64,000 nucleotides of DNA, from contig OX388349.1 in NCBI GenBank assembly GCA_947579665.1, positions 74,032,841-74,096,840 of the forward strand, given 5' to 3'. Source of the stretch: Sympetrum striolatum (lineage: Eukaryota; Arthropoda; Insecta; Odonata; Libellulidae). A program made the translations under genes and the position numbers. Positions 1 through 10,720 of this stretch are shown piece after piece. How positions within the stretch are numbered: position 1 is the stretch's first letter; every line of letters begins with the position of its first letter. The notes under the pieces are model-generated. The model saw nothing but the letters and a program-made list of their open reading frames with translations. It had not been told where the DNA came from and did not search any database.

Positions 1-2030
1 ATGGTTATATTCATGCGGAGATTTATTTTGGACGGAATTGAAAATTGATACCACTATATTAACACTGGATGTAAAGTAAGGCAACGAAGTTCGAGGTTAT
101 TCTTAATGCTTATTATTATTAAGAATTATTGAGAATAAATGGGAATATAAGCATAACGAAAATATACAATTATACAATAAAGTATATAATTTTAAAATAT
201 TAGAAATATTTTCTTATGAGTGAGGAGAATGAACGAGTTCAAGAATTATAAGTAAACAATACGAATTACAAAAAACATTTCAAATAATTTCCACAAGAAA
301 AATTTACCCATAACAGAAGAAGAGATATGTAAAGTATCGATTCTATATTAAGAAGTAAATAAAAACAGAAGAATTCATAATATTTTCCACTGATAAAAAT
401 GCGCATGATTCTTAGGAGAGGGGAATATAAACAAAACTTTTACTCATAATTACATAACAGTGGCTATTACCAATCTAAAAAGACCACAGAAACAACTCAA
501 AAGAAAACTGTTTCCATTTAATCGATGACAAGTATACCGGCAAAAATTTCGGTAGTCCTATTGTCAAGAATATTTTAAATAAGTAATTCATTGTTGAGTG
601 TGCAAGGTAGATAATATGAATGTACGAAAACAGTTAAAAATGTGAACCCTTGGGATCCGCCTGATTCATCCATTTATCTTCAAGCCGAAGGTCCTTTAGG
701 ATAGCCATCACATTTCTTGGGAACATTTCTTCGCAGAAAAGGAGCCTCGATGGACCCTTTCCCTCTTCGGTAGTTTGCCTTATCAATTGCGACCCGTGTG
801 GCCATCCGTGCGTTGACATCCGTGGATTTACACTTGTTTACTCCCTCGCCAGTTTCGATGGCCTCAGCTATTTTCCTGTTCGCTGTGTCTGTGATTTTCC
901 TTCATTTTTCCAAAATAACGTCTCTTTTCAATAACCTCTAATCAGGAATATCCCAGCAGACTGAATCCAACCATCGGTATTTCACTGGACAAAGTCGTAT
1001 AAATGAATACGTATGCGTGGCTTCGAGATTTGACTTATCCTTCTTAATTTAATTGCGAAGGAAACAAGAAGAGAATTTCCAACATTCAAAATGCCTTCAG
1101 AATCATCTGGACTTGTATATGATCATTTCGGACCCAAAAGATGGAAAAGCAAGAAAAGGAAATCTTTGACCTAACTAAAACTTGAGGAATTTTAGTGATA
1201 CTAAAACTTCATGACCTGCATTTATACTCACTAAATACACTGATACCTTAAGAGTAGTGGACTAAAATTTTGAGAACACATATCGAGACTGGTTGGGTCC
1301 ACAAAAGGGATTTCCTATCGTGTTATTTCGCCAAATTTCAAGAATACTTGGTTTATTGAAATTGCAGAAATTAGACTGATCTGAAAAAGGACAGATCTAC
1401 ATTATAAAGGACAATAGAAAGATAGATTTCGATAAACCCATAAGTAAAAACAACGAATCCCGGCTGAAGAACGAAAGAAGCTATGCGATGGAAAGAGAGA
1501 GGAAAAAAGCAAACCTTTGCTAAAATTATTTCCCCCGTACTACCAAAATTTGCATAAACATGATAAAATTTGATCCCATACCGCTGATCACTTTTGACTA
1601 AAGTAAGTCACTTCTGAATCCCCATTTCTTGGAAATGTAACGACTATAACGCAAATTTTCCTTTGAGAGGCGTCACTAGCCTTTGAGAAAAATACCATCG
1701 AAATTGCATTAGTTATAAAGCGTATTCACTTTTACTCTCTTAGATTCACCTTTAAGATGTGTCAATGTCACTCTAATCAAGAACAGTTCACTATAGGACA
1801 CTTAAGGGATCATCATCACTTCAATTTATCGAAGGGTTTCTCATTAAATAAAACTGGCTCACATTATGTGATATTTTACACTAAGTATGTTTTTGGAATT
1901 GTATTTCAGGGAGGGTTTTTTCAAACTCATTCTAAAATACAATTTTGATTTCATTTTGCAACTTTTCCAAATATCTCAGATTCTTTCCGATAATGAGCAA
2001 AATTTTAACTTCTAAACTATCCCAGGCTAT
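1..2030. other. Unassigned AT-rich sequence, no gene seen
   Basis: No reading frame here has recognisable protein character; the open frames are short and unrelated to any family I know. I see no tRNA, no long repeat and no simple-sequence run. It reads as intergenic or intronic DNA. Confidence 0.5.
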
Positions 2031-2038
2031 TTGAAGAT

Positions 2039-2068
2039 CCCTCTTGAAGGGATCCTCCTTCAAGAGGG
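2039..2068. repeat. Perfect 12-bp hairpin
   Basis: CCCTCTTGAAGG at 2039-2050 is followed, after the six bases GATCCT, by its exact reverse complement at 2057-2068. Another CTTCAAG lies just after it. There is no gene nearby for which it could be a terminator, so its role is unknown; it could be a residue of a small foldback element. Confidence 0.7.
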
Positions 2069-2184
2069 TTCTTCAAGTTCTCTTGCATCGTAAGTTGGTA
2101 TTAATTTCTTGGCATAAATCAGTTTTAAACAATAACCGCCACTTTTCTGCGCTTAAGTAAATATCGAAGTTATAGAAAATAAGA

Positions 2185-2305
2185 GAAACGTAAACTTCCA
2201 CATTATTGGATTTTATTTACAACCGATTTCGGCGCAAAATCCATCATCAGGTCAAGTTTTTTTATGATGAAATAAATAAGAAGAAATATATTTTGTGGAA
2301 TTTTA
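2185..2305 (-). repeat. Hammerhead-like motif in a loose palindrome (copy a)
   Basis: On the minus strand, 2250 to 2226 reads CTGATGA, then T, a short GG/CC-closed stem-loop, then GAAAT. This has the order of the hammerhead ribozyme core (CUGANGA, helix II, GAAA) with one additional U before the helix. Flanking sequence on both sides contains weakly inverted blocks (TGTGGAA with AT-rich neighbours). Three further copies of the same layout occur at 19.8, 47.5 and 48.3 kb. Penelope-like retroelements are known to carry hammerhead motifs in their terminal repeats; membership in that group is inference. Confidence 0.4.
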
Positions 2306-2599
2306 CTAAGTGAGTTTTTCATTTCCATTGATATGGAATTCCACCAAGTCACGGCTTGTACCATTGATTATATTTTTAGACGGTTGAAATATCTGTCAGT
2401 TTTCTTATATTCAGCAAATACTACGAAGATTTCAATGAGCTGCCTTTCGATAGGGAAATTGCTTAAAGTATGGCATTGCTTATCGTTTTTATATAAATTT
2501 TAAATTCTCATAAATCTCCTAAACAGTGATTAATGGCGAATCAAGCGATATTATGTGTTTCTAAATAAACTCGTTCGTTATTTGGAATCCAAACACAGA

Positions 2600-3780
2600 A
2601 TTCAGTATTGTTCAACTAGTGATCAGACATAACCTCTCGGAGATAAAGTCGTCCCTTCCCTCCTCATATTTCCCATTATCCCAACCCAAGAACGAGATCA
2701 TTCCGGTCCGATGGCGAAGAGGAATGGCAAGGGGACACGGCCTTGATTGGATCCCTGGGGAGTGTCCCAAAGGAGAAAGGGCCCCCGGAATTACCTTTCG
2801 ACAGCTGCAACTCCCAAATCGCGGAGAATGCGTTTGCGACCCTTTTCAGTGGTCAGCCGAATGATCGAAGAGATTTTTTTAACGGGAGTTCCTTAGATAG
2901 GCGATTTCTGCTGGCCACTCCCTGTAACTAGGGATGCTGCGGTCATCTTAACCACTCGGGGATGAACTCAAATGAATTAAGGAGGAACCGTTTAGCTCGA
3001 GAAACTTGCGATGTCTGCGAAATAATGCGCGGGAAATTCTCATGGATGTGAAAGCATCGACTTACATCTCATATTACAGAGTTTAGAATTACCACTGATT
3101 AATTAGTGAATTACTAGTGAATAATTTTTAAATGTATATTATAATTAGTTAATGTATATTATAAATTTCTACATTTAAGGGGAGGTTTTCGGTTCCCGTC
3201 CTTGGGCGAAGGCCGAACAGATTGAACTGTTATCTTACTACAACCCTCTCGAACGTTTTAACCTGGTACTTTGACCGAATTGCAGCAATACAATTAAATA
3301 AATAAGTATGCAAAGTATTACACGTTGAGCACCACCCTCTTCACCATTACATTCATTGCGCTGTAACATACAGCTATGAAATCGGTCCACGGGTTTTGTA
3401 GTTATTTATCATCAACGATAAAATAGGAAATTGTGAAAATATAAACAAAGCAACGAATCAAGCGGTAATATACTAAATGCACAACCATCTATTTCCAAAT
3501 TAAGCATTCCAAAGTTCTTTTTCGATCCAGAAATAGAGCGATTCCTTGTATGTGTCAAATACACTGCCAAGTACATATACTATTATAATCATGATTTTGT
3601 TTAAAAAGCTGTTGCTAGCCATTTAGAATTAAATTTGTATTAGTCGATGGATTGCCTTCTAGTATACAAAAATGGCCACCATGAACACCATTATTCATAT
3701 TTTCCTTTCCAATCAATTCTTTAAGAGCGTAAACTTACAGAAATTGCATGGGAGATTTCCCAATCTTTATTTGAATATAG
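2600..3780. other. Unassigned sequence with a possible tRNA A-box remnant
   Basis: The 2640-2930 stretch is richer in GC than its surroundings and open in two frames, but neither translation resembles a known protein. On the minus strand near 2945-2968 there is a CGAGTGGTTAAG string like the D-arm/A box of Leu or Ser tRNAs, but no matching B box within the next 100 bases, so it is at most a SINE scrap. The remainder shows nothing I can assign. Confidence 0.35.
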
Positions 3781-3805
3781 GTACATCATTGAGACAACTA
3801 TAATA

Positions 3806-4150
3806 CTGTATTAGCTCGAATATAATGCGACCCCGATTTTAACGCGACTCCGAAATTTTCATAAAGATATTCACAAAAAAAACATAATACTCATAACAGA
3901 ATTCAAAGAAAGTTAAATTCAATCAGATAAGCATTTATTTAGGTAATTATAGCTAATAACACAGGTTACATTCATGTCAATAAAATTAAGTAATGTAAAA
4001 AAATCGGCCGGACGTTCAGTAGCGTTTCAACCTCTCTAGGAAAATGTTTATATTACATTCCATTACTTAAACAACGAATTTAGCGCGAGTCGATTTTTAT
4101 ACGGAAAATAAACGGTCGAAAAATATCGCGTTATTTTCGGGCTAATACGG
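3806..4150. mobile_element. 345-bp Tc1/mariner-type (pogo-like) MITE
   Basis: The left end reads CTGTATTAGCTCGAATATAA and the right end, reverse-complemented, CCGTATTAGCCCGAAAATAA, giving imperfect terminal inverted repeats of about 25 bp. The ends are flanked by TA (3804-3805 and 4151-4152), the target duplication of the Tc1/mariner/pogo superfamily. The interior has no transposase and is AT-rich. The GTATTAGCCCGAATATAA style of terminus resembles pogo/Tigger-group termini, which is recall, not a search result. It is non-autonomous. Confidence 0.72.
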
Positions 4151-4269
4151 TATACATAGCTTACATTTTATATATATATTACATGGCATTGTATGGAGGA
4201 TGCCAGTTGGTAGTGACCTTCTGAACTTGTGTTGTCGTGGATTGTGTGTCTTAGCGGTCAGACGCTGAA

Positions 4270-4305
4270 CCTCATCCTCCATACAGTCCAGATTTGGTGC
4301 CGTCT
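4270..4305 (+). pseudogene. Mariner transposase scrap (PHPPYSPDL motif)
   Basis: Frame 4270-4305 translates to PHPPYSPDLVPS, which matches the motif lying between the second and third catalytic Asp of mariner transposases (HPPYSPDLAPSD). The frame stays open a little further but similarity fades quickly. A separate mariner fragment lies at 6.5 kb, in an order (earlier protein region downstream) that shows it is not simply the other half of this copy. A 13-bp inverted repeat (TGTATGGAGGATG at 4191, its complement at 4273) overlaps the motif. Confidence 0.6.
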
Positions 4306-4602
4306 GTTCTTGATGAACAAGGTACGTTGAAAAAGTTCCAAAACTTATTTTTTCCTAAGAAAACGACAAGCTGGAGAAATGCAAAATTCTGGCGGAAGAC
4401 AGCGCCGCATATTGTGGGGACGTCAGTGCAAGTATGTGCTCGTCGGTGCTGAGACTACGCGAGTTGACACGTGTATGTACTAGAGGTCTGCATGGGCCGA
4501 AAATTTCAATCGAGGCCCGGCCCTTTTGTCGTTGAGTCCGACCCGCCCCTGAAGCTCCCCTATGCTGGCTGTACAATCGGCTGACGCCCTTAATGTCAGC
4601 AG

Positions 4603-4616
4603 CCACCAGATGGCAG
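4603..4616 (+). promoter_or_regulatory. CTCF-like consensus match
   Basis: CCACCAGATGGCAG fits the CTCF consensus CCASYAGRKGGCRS at all 14 positions. It lies at the outer end of the left arm of the palindrome. The equivalent place in the right arm carries the related 14-bp units at 5871-5912. Whether insect CTCF binds here is untested, and a match of this length in repetitive DNA may be chance. Confidence 0.3.
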
Positions 4617-4978
4617 CACTGAAGCTCGCCCTTTGAAACCATACTCTCATATGGAGTAAATAGAAAAAACAGCACGATTATGATACGTTTTCCCTGTTTT
4701 TCTTTGTGGGAGTAGTAAATACCAAAGATGGAATTCAGAATTACTGATTTATTCATTTATAAGTACTTAAAACAATTGAATAAAATGGGCAAATTAGTAA
4801 ATCCGAAGAATAAGTGCAGGTTGCCTTCAGGGCACACTACAAGTGACTTGTGAAAACATTATTCGTAGATCAGCGAAGTGTTCTGCTTGGATACACAGAA
4901 AATAATTGATCCTTAATAAATTACCAACGTTACATCTACTTTCAACTAGGCCTTTTAAAACTAGAATCGCAGGATGCA

Positions 4979-5090
4979 CATGGGTGGTCTGAAAAGTTTC
5001 CGACATTTCAACATTTCTTGACATGGTTTCTGAAAATGTTCTGAAGATGTCTAAAGAATCTGGGGTCGGAAACTTTTCAAACCACCCTCG
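4979..5090. mobile_element. 112-bp mariner MITE, left-arm copy
   Basis: Ends are CATGGGTGGTCTGAAAAGTT and, reverse-complemented, CGAGGGTGGTTTGAAAAGTT, which is the terminus style of irritans-group mariners. The right side is followed by TA and the left preceded by CA, a decayed TA target duplication. The interior continues the inverted repeat with TTCCGACATTT against its complement and then only a short unique centre. It is internally deleted and non-coding. An inverted copy of identical length is at 5388-5499. Confidence 0.72.
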
Positions 5091-5387
5091 TATATACATT
5101 TCCTGAAAACAAATCGAAGTTCCCAGAAATATTCTCCAGGAAATGAGTAAACGGTCAAATATTGTTGAAACATGCATAAATCCAAGAGTATCAACTTTTA
5201 ATGACTGGCGTGGACTGCATTTTATCTTGGGGTGCCTGAAATGTGAAGTTAGGTTATACAATATACAAACATAAAGGATAGAGTGGTATAAAAAATTTAT
5301 TGACCAAACATTAAGTTTTAGACAGTTTCGCTAATTTCCTGGAGACTATTTCTGGGAACTTCGATTTCTTTTCAGGAAATGTATATA

Positions 5388-5499
5388 CGAGGGTGGTTTG
5401 AAAAGTTTCAGACCCCAGATTCTTCAGACATCTTCAGAACATTTTCAGAAACCATGTCAAGAAATGTTGAAATGTCGGAAACTTTTCAGACCTCCCATG
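5388..5499. mobile_element. 112-bp mariner MITE, right-arm copy
   Basis: Mirror copy of the MITE at 4979-5090, same length, preceded by TA at 5386-5387. It sits at the matching position of the opposite arm of the palindrome, and so was copied with the arm and not inserted independently. Confidence 0.72.
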
Positions 5500-5870
5500 T
5501 GCATCCTGCGATTCTAGTTTTAAAGGCCTCGTTGAAAGTAGATGTAACGTTGGTAATTTATTAAGCATCAATTATTTTCTGTGTATCCAAGCAGAATAAA
5601 TTGCACTTCGCTGATCTACGAACAATGTTTTCACAAGTTACTTGTGTGGTGTGCCCTGAAGGCAAACTGCACTTTTTCTTCGGATTTACTAATTTGTACA
5701 TTCTATTCAATTGTTTTGAGTACTTATAAATGGATAAATCACTAACTCTGAATTCCACCTTTGGTATATACTACTCCCACAAAGAAAAACAGGGTAAAAG
5801 TATCATAATCGTGCTGTGTTTTCCATTTACTCCTACTATGAGAGTATGGTTTCAAAGGGCGAGCTTGAGT

Positions 5871-5912
5871 GCTGCCATCTCGCGGCTGCCATCTCGCGGC
5901 TGCCATCTCGCG
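5871..5912. repeat. Three exact 14-bp tandem units
   Basis: GCTGCCATCTCGCG occurs three times in a row at 5871, 5885 and 5899 with no differences, then decays. The left arm of the palindrome has only one equivalent of this unit, so the triplication is a recent change in the right arm. Read on the minus strand each unit contains AGATGGCAG, the core of the CTCF consensus; the longer string fits 12 of 14 positions. Function is inference only. Confidence 0.8.
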
Positions 5913-6482
5913 GATGCGGACATCAAGTTTGCCAAAAAATGTCAGCAGTTTCCAGTCCTATACTTTCTAAGTTCGTGGTCCGACCCCAACCCAGTCCGAA
6001 AGTAGATGCAAATTTTTGTTCTCAAGCCCCACCCGAACTTTCCATAAATCTTCTGTGATTTTCTTCTAAATAAAATGTATTATATTTTTTATGACGTTTT
6101 GAATGATGATATTTTGTCTTGAGATTCATATTGTTGACGACTGCTGTGCATGCAATGCCTTTGATTTTCCTTTTGTACTACATTTTCTGTATTTTATTTT
6201 GTACTTGACATGTTCTATATCATTTATATGATCTTTGAATCAAATAAAATTGAATTAAATTGAATTAATCGTTGCGATTTGTGAACAAATACACTTTTTT
6301 ACAACTTCACGAATACTGAGAATTTTTTCAAGCATTGCGTTACAACTTTAAGAGGCTTCTGGCCCTATGCAAGAAACTAACGCTCTTTAAGAACGAATGA
6401 TTCTCTCCTTCCCGAATTTTCCATGGGCCCGAGCCTGATAGACTGCCTTGTTACCCGGCCCATGCAGACCTGTAGTACGTAC

Positions 6483-6810
6483 GCTCCGGCGGAAAGGAGG
6501 AGAATGTCCAGAAAATTCAGAACCGACCGATCGAGGGGCAAAGTCATGCTGGTTGTTCTGCAAGGGGATCGTCCGTCGCGAATTCATTCCTGAGGGTCGT
6601 AAGGAACTCCACGTAGCCATCGTCAGGCGACTACGCAAAGTTGTTCGCCGGAAGAGGTCTCTAATGCCTAATTCATGGATGCTTCATCACGACAATGCAC
6701 CCGATTACTGGTCTCTCCTTGTCGCCCAGTTCCTGGCCATACTCGGGTAGTACTTCGAGGGAGTAATGACTATTCTGGTTGTTCACACATGAAATAAGTT
6801 CGGGAACCGA
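6483..6810 (+). pseudogene. Mariner transposase fragment
   Basis: Translation from about 6486 to 6750 reads like the centre of a mariner transposase: an RRKGGECPENSEP block, then KSCWLFCKGIVRREFIPEG (equivalent to the K-MLTVFWD-G-V--EFIPEG strand), then RRLRKVVRRKR, then WMLHHDNAPDYWSLLVAQFL. HHDNAP contains the second Asp of the DDD triad. The first Asp, normally in FWD, is lost here (LFC). A stop closes the frame at 6750 before the PPYSPDL motif and the last Asp. The N-terminal helix-turn-helix half is absent. It lies immediately outside the hAT insertion, so the hAT element may have landed in an already decaying mariner. Confidence 0.75.
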
Positions 6811-8900
6811 TATAAAAGTACTTCGTATATATCTATCTGGTGATTACATGGAAAAGTGTATATTAGCATATAAAGAGAACATTCTAAGAATTATTTCTGT
6901 GTTTTGTTTCTTAAAATATTCCCATTCAAACCCAATTTAAATAGGTGGGGGCATTACTTTCAGTCAACTCTCGTAAAATACTTATAGCATTGGTGATATT
7001 AATCTAAAGCATATGAACTGTGGAAAATACTTTGCCATCTCCGTTCAGCCATTGCTTAAGTGGAATTCTAAGAAATTAACTTTGAGGATACTCAGAAGCA
7101 AATACTTGCAAATGTAAGGAAACTCCCATTAAATCATTTTGCTATAAATAACGATCTGCCGGTAGTAGGCTCCGTTAAGAGATTGATATTATAATTTTGT
7201 TTTATAATGTTATTTTAGATATATGATTTAGATGCATACACCGAGAGGCGTCAGTAGCGTGTTGCAGAGAGGTGGTTTCGTCTACTCCAATGATTTGTAA
7301 ATAAGAAAAAGAACATAAAGATTGTCACGATTTAAAGCACGCAGTTCGGATTGAATTTGTCGGAAGAGAAACTCCGGTTCGATTTACTAAATACCAACGT
7401 CAGAGGCTCTGAAACGACGCTCAGTGAAATTTGAAAATTCGGACCGAGAATACGAAAATGAGACCAGATAACGGACTCTTATTTTAGAGCAAATTTTTAT
7501 CATCTTCTTAGTGTAATCTTTTTTCCGGCAGGTTTCACCTTCACCTCGCATCATATTAGGTCCTCAGCATCTTTCATTTTCCTGAGATTTTGGCCATCTT
7601 TTATGTAATCGAGCATTCCCATTCTTCTCCCTCCTCTTCCCCGCTTTCCCTCTATTTTTATTTCATAATTTTATCTAATTGAATTGAATTATTTCCTCAG
7701 TGGAATCAGGTTTCCCCAATTATATCAGTTTTAAAAGTGCATACACGCACAAACGCAAACACCCATACCGTAGCCGGAAAATCCGGTTTTCCGGGACTCG
7801 ATTTTTTTATTTTATACGGACTAACTTACGATTCTCTCCGAAGCCGTCCGAAGAGGATTCTAAAATAGGACGACAATTTGCAATTCTGATAAGTTAACCG
7901 ATTTTTCGACAACGATGCAAGGGTCGAATCCCTTGCAATTTCGGAATAAAGGCTTCAATGGATGCATGGAGCTCGCAAGGCGTCTCTCCCACAGCTGAAT
8001 CAGAGGAATAAGATAAGAAATGGGGAAACATAAAGAAAGAGGGTTGTTGAAAGGGGGTCTTCGTCTGCAGACACAACGCGAACATTTCACGCTTCCGGTC
8101 GGACGAGCAAAGGGCGGCGTTGGGGTGTTTGATGGGTGGAAAGGGATTCCTCGAGAAGAATTAAATTAATTGACTCCCTCGCAAAAAACCCTTGTGGTGG
8201 GGGAAGAGATTGTGGACATTGAAAAGGAAGTCCCTTAAGAAGGAATGCGAAGGATGGAAACAAAGGAAGGAGCGATCTCTTTGTTAAGAAAGTGCTGATA
8301 TGAAGATGTTCTTTCTAAGAATGGGAACATTGATAAATGAATCAGGGACACATTATAAACAATCTTTTATCGTTCAAAATAAGTTCCTCATTCGATTATG
8401 TTGAACAAATGTGCACGTCTTGGTGGGGCGACACTTGCTTTATCTCGGTTTGGGTATGATAATTTCGCCTTTTGTAATTTTCAACATCAAATTTCGCCAA
8501 TAATGACAGCTAATTAATTATAATTATCATATAATTCAAGTAATAAAGACGGATATTTGCTGAAGCTGGCTGAGTGCGAATCGATTCTGGAAAAACTATT
8601 TTATTTATTTTTCGGATCAATTTATTTCATTCAGCTTTGTTTTTCCGTCTTCTATTTTCTAATTCTTTGCCACTACTCTTTCTAACGACTCTTAGGACTA
8701 ATTAAGACTAATAATCTTATGAACTCTTGTGATTCAATGGAATCTGATCGAAAAACGCTATAAAGATATAGTAAAATAGTTAAAGTAAAATATTTTGTTA
8801 GTTTCAAGATATGAAATCATACCCTTTTATGAATCACCAATGCCTCTTCTAAACTTTGAATAACAAATTAATGTATAGATCCATACAGTTATGACAATAT
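6811..8900. other. Unassigned sequence with one tRNA T-arm-like hairpin
   Basis: No gene is seen. At 7917-7936 GCAAGGG, TCGAAT and CCCTTGC form a perfect 7-bp stem with a loop close to the tRNA TPsiC loop, but one base shorter than normal and with no D-arm upstream, so it is not called a tRNA. The 7550-8300 part is slightly richer in GC and has short unrelated open frames on both strands. Confidence 0.4.
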
Positions 8901-9110
8901 CTCTTTTTTCCATCCATTTTTCAACTACATATTTACCCTGCAAACCGCCTTTCGGCGTCTGGATGCATGCACTATAATTCTGCCCACCTAATAGTTTACT
9001 TTCGCGTATCGTTCGCGAAAAATATGAATATTTGAAGTCACTACCGGGAAGACACATAATATAAGAACGAACTTTCTTTTTAAGTATAAAGTAAATTGCG
9101 TCTTTGTTTA
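8900..9110 (-). mobile_element. 3' end of a non-LTR retrotransposon (minus strand)
   Basis: On the minus strand the translation YSYFSRTIRE matches the C-terminal end of LINE reverse transcriptase proteins (S-F-RTIR-WN-LP). It is followed by a GACGCCGAAAGGCGGTTTGC string and a TATGTAG tail. The same order, including CGCGAACGATACGCGAA and the CGCCGAAAGG hairpin, occurs in the LINE relic at 50.4-50.6 kb, so both come from one family. Only the last ~200 bases are present, as expected of a 5'-truncated insertion. Confidence 0.6.
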
Positions 9111-10015
9111 CATATTCTATCTTTAAAAGATTCCTTCTGGAATACCGAAGCATCTGAGTAGCGCTCACTTCTTTGACTGTTCTTAAAATTCAGTACGTCA
9201 AAGAGAGATTGGAACTAAAAATTTTGAAATTGAGAGATACTTTGGGAAGATAAAAATTTCCAAATTCATATTACGACGGATGAATACAAAGGAATGCATT
9301 TATTTTCCATATACGTTTAAAGCAAGTAAGGCGAAGAACGGATTAATATTGCGCACTTTTTCATGACTAATTCAGCTTCGTCAGATCTCAAATCTAAATT
9401 ATTATAACTACAGGAGGCCTTGTTTGAGGAGGAATTGTTTGCCAAAGTAATTCCGTTCTAGACACCACCGCGATAGGATTCTTCATTTATAAATTTTTAA
9501 ATTTAAATTTTCGTAGTTGGAGCGAATTCTAAAAAAAGGAGAATCCTGAGAGTAAATCAAAGTTGGTGGAAGTGGGTCGAGAGAGTGTTTGAGGCATTCC
9601 GTCCAAAACTAATTAAGTCAGACTGATCGGAATTACTGAATAACGCAGACATCACTTTAAGAAGTAATATATCAAGTTTTCCATTTAACCCCTTAGGAAT
9701 TAAAGTAGAGGGTAGCAGAATCGGAAGATTAAAAATCGATTTTCAACAATTTTCCTCCAAAGGATTTTTCCCTAAATTCATTCCATTAAACGATGGTAAA
9801 CTTGACACTGCCCACCAGATCATGTAGTTAACAGTATCAAGATAATAATTAGTAATGACAGTAAATATTAAAGGCGCATATGCTTGAGAGAATACGCAAA
9901 AAGATTTTGATGTTTGTAAAGCAAATTTCAAGTAAGATTTATGCTTCGGTCGGTACTTTTAATTATTACTAAAAGGTGATGGATTCAAAATGTTATTAAT
10001 TGAGGATGACGAGGA
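9110..10015. other. Unassigned sequence
   Basis: AT-rich, no protein-like frame, no clear repeat within the window. Confidence 0.4.
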
Positions 10016-10019
10016 ATAA

Positions 10020-10720
10020 ACATGAAAAATCTGATGTGGCCAACACATGACTTTCTCCATATTTATTGAAAACAGAAGCCTATGCCGGTAATATATAAAT
10101 AACTCCAAAACAATGAGTGTTACAGGACAATGTTTCATACAAAAGTTGTAGTAAAATACATTATCTATATCTTTGGTACATAATTGTATATACCTACATT
10201 GCATTCTGACAGAGATATGTATGAAAAACTTCCATTTCTGGATAAACAACAACTTCCGGTGAACCATTATTCAAGAATAACTCCTAAACAATCAGTGTTA
10301 CGAAGAAATGTTTGATACAAAAGTTGTAGTAAAATACATTATCTATAACTTTTGTATGTAATTGTATATACCTACATTGCATTCTGAGAGAGATATTAAA
10401 GAAACAATATTTTGTTCCGGTTAAACCGGAACCTCCGGGTAAGCGATATTCATCAAAAACTAATCAACTTTTGGCATTGTTATGAAAATACTAAATATGA
10501 AGTTTGGGAATGATCGAATAATTACTTTTTAAGATAGAGCGCACACAAATGTTTTTACCACAGACAGACACACAGACTCACAGACACACAGACAGACATG
10601 TTCGGGAAAATAGCAAAAACGTGCTCTATGGGCACCAAAACATCTACTTCCGTCGAAATCTGGTGGTTGAATTTTTTTGCGAATACAATACTTTCTCTTT
10701 ACTACGTATAGGGAGAGAGT
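10020..10720 (-). mobile_element. Dispersed repeat family X, copy 1 (short)
   Basis: Read on the minus strand this has the same plan as 61535-62575: it starts with a small palindrome of the type ACTTTCTC..GAGAGAGT (10690-10720), then a CA/GT-rich segment (10551-10602), then tandem units carrying CCGGAA and TAGTAAAATACATTATCTAT, and ends near the string AGTCATGTG-TGGCCACATCAGA (10025-10060). Inside are two tandem units about 180 bp apart (start points near 10099 and 10278). No coding frame is conserved between the copies. I do not recognise the family; it behaves like a non-autonomous element or satellite-derived repeat. Confidence 0.55.

Larger units (their letters stand above)
4590..5928. 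repeat. Giant palindrome, ~560-595-bp arms, ~186-bp spacer
   Basis: The sequence 4590-5146 recurs reverse-complemented at 5333-5928 with scattered substitutions and small indels; examples of shared blocks are CTTTGAAACCATACTCTC, TTTTTCTTTGTGGGAGTAGT and CTTCGATTT-type strings near the spacer. The spacer 5147-5332 is unique. Both arms include a 112-bp mariner MITE at the same relative place, so the MITE was inserted before the arms were duplicated. Open frames in both arms translate alike only because the DNA is duplicated; they are not evidence of a gene. Confidence 0.85.
4481..6474. mobile_element. Two-kb hAT-type element with 8-bp target duplication
   Basis: The left end TAGAGGTCTGCATGGGCC (4481) and the reverse complement of the right end TACAGGTCTGCATGGGCC (ending 6474) match at 17 of 18 positions. 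The outside flanks are GTATGTAC (4473-4480) and GTACGTAC (6475-6482), 7 of 8 identical: the 8-bp target duplication of hAT transposons. Subterminal regions on both sides contain further GGCCC/GGGCC strings. No hAT transposase is visible; the inside is occupied by a huge palindrome, three 14-bp tandem units and an AT-rich tail ending in repeated AATTG. I read it as a non-autonomous hAT element that picked up or was hit by other repeats. Confidence 0.75.

Noticed and set aside
2945..2968. tRNA-Leu/Ser-like A box on the minus strand
   Set aside because: No B box, no cloverleaf, no acceptor stem.
4355..5261. Two long minus-strand open frames (133 and 144 residues) as genes
   Set aside because: They lie in the left arm of the large palindrome and overlap a mariner MITE; similarity to frames in the other arm is DNA duplication.
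7917..7936. tRNA gene suggested by a T-arm-like hairpin
   Set aside because: The loop is six bases and no D-arm or anticodon arm can be folded upstream.
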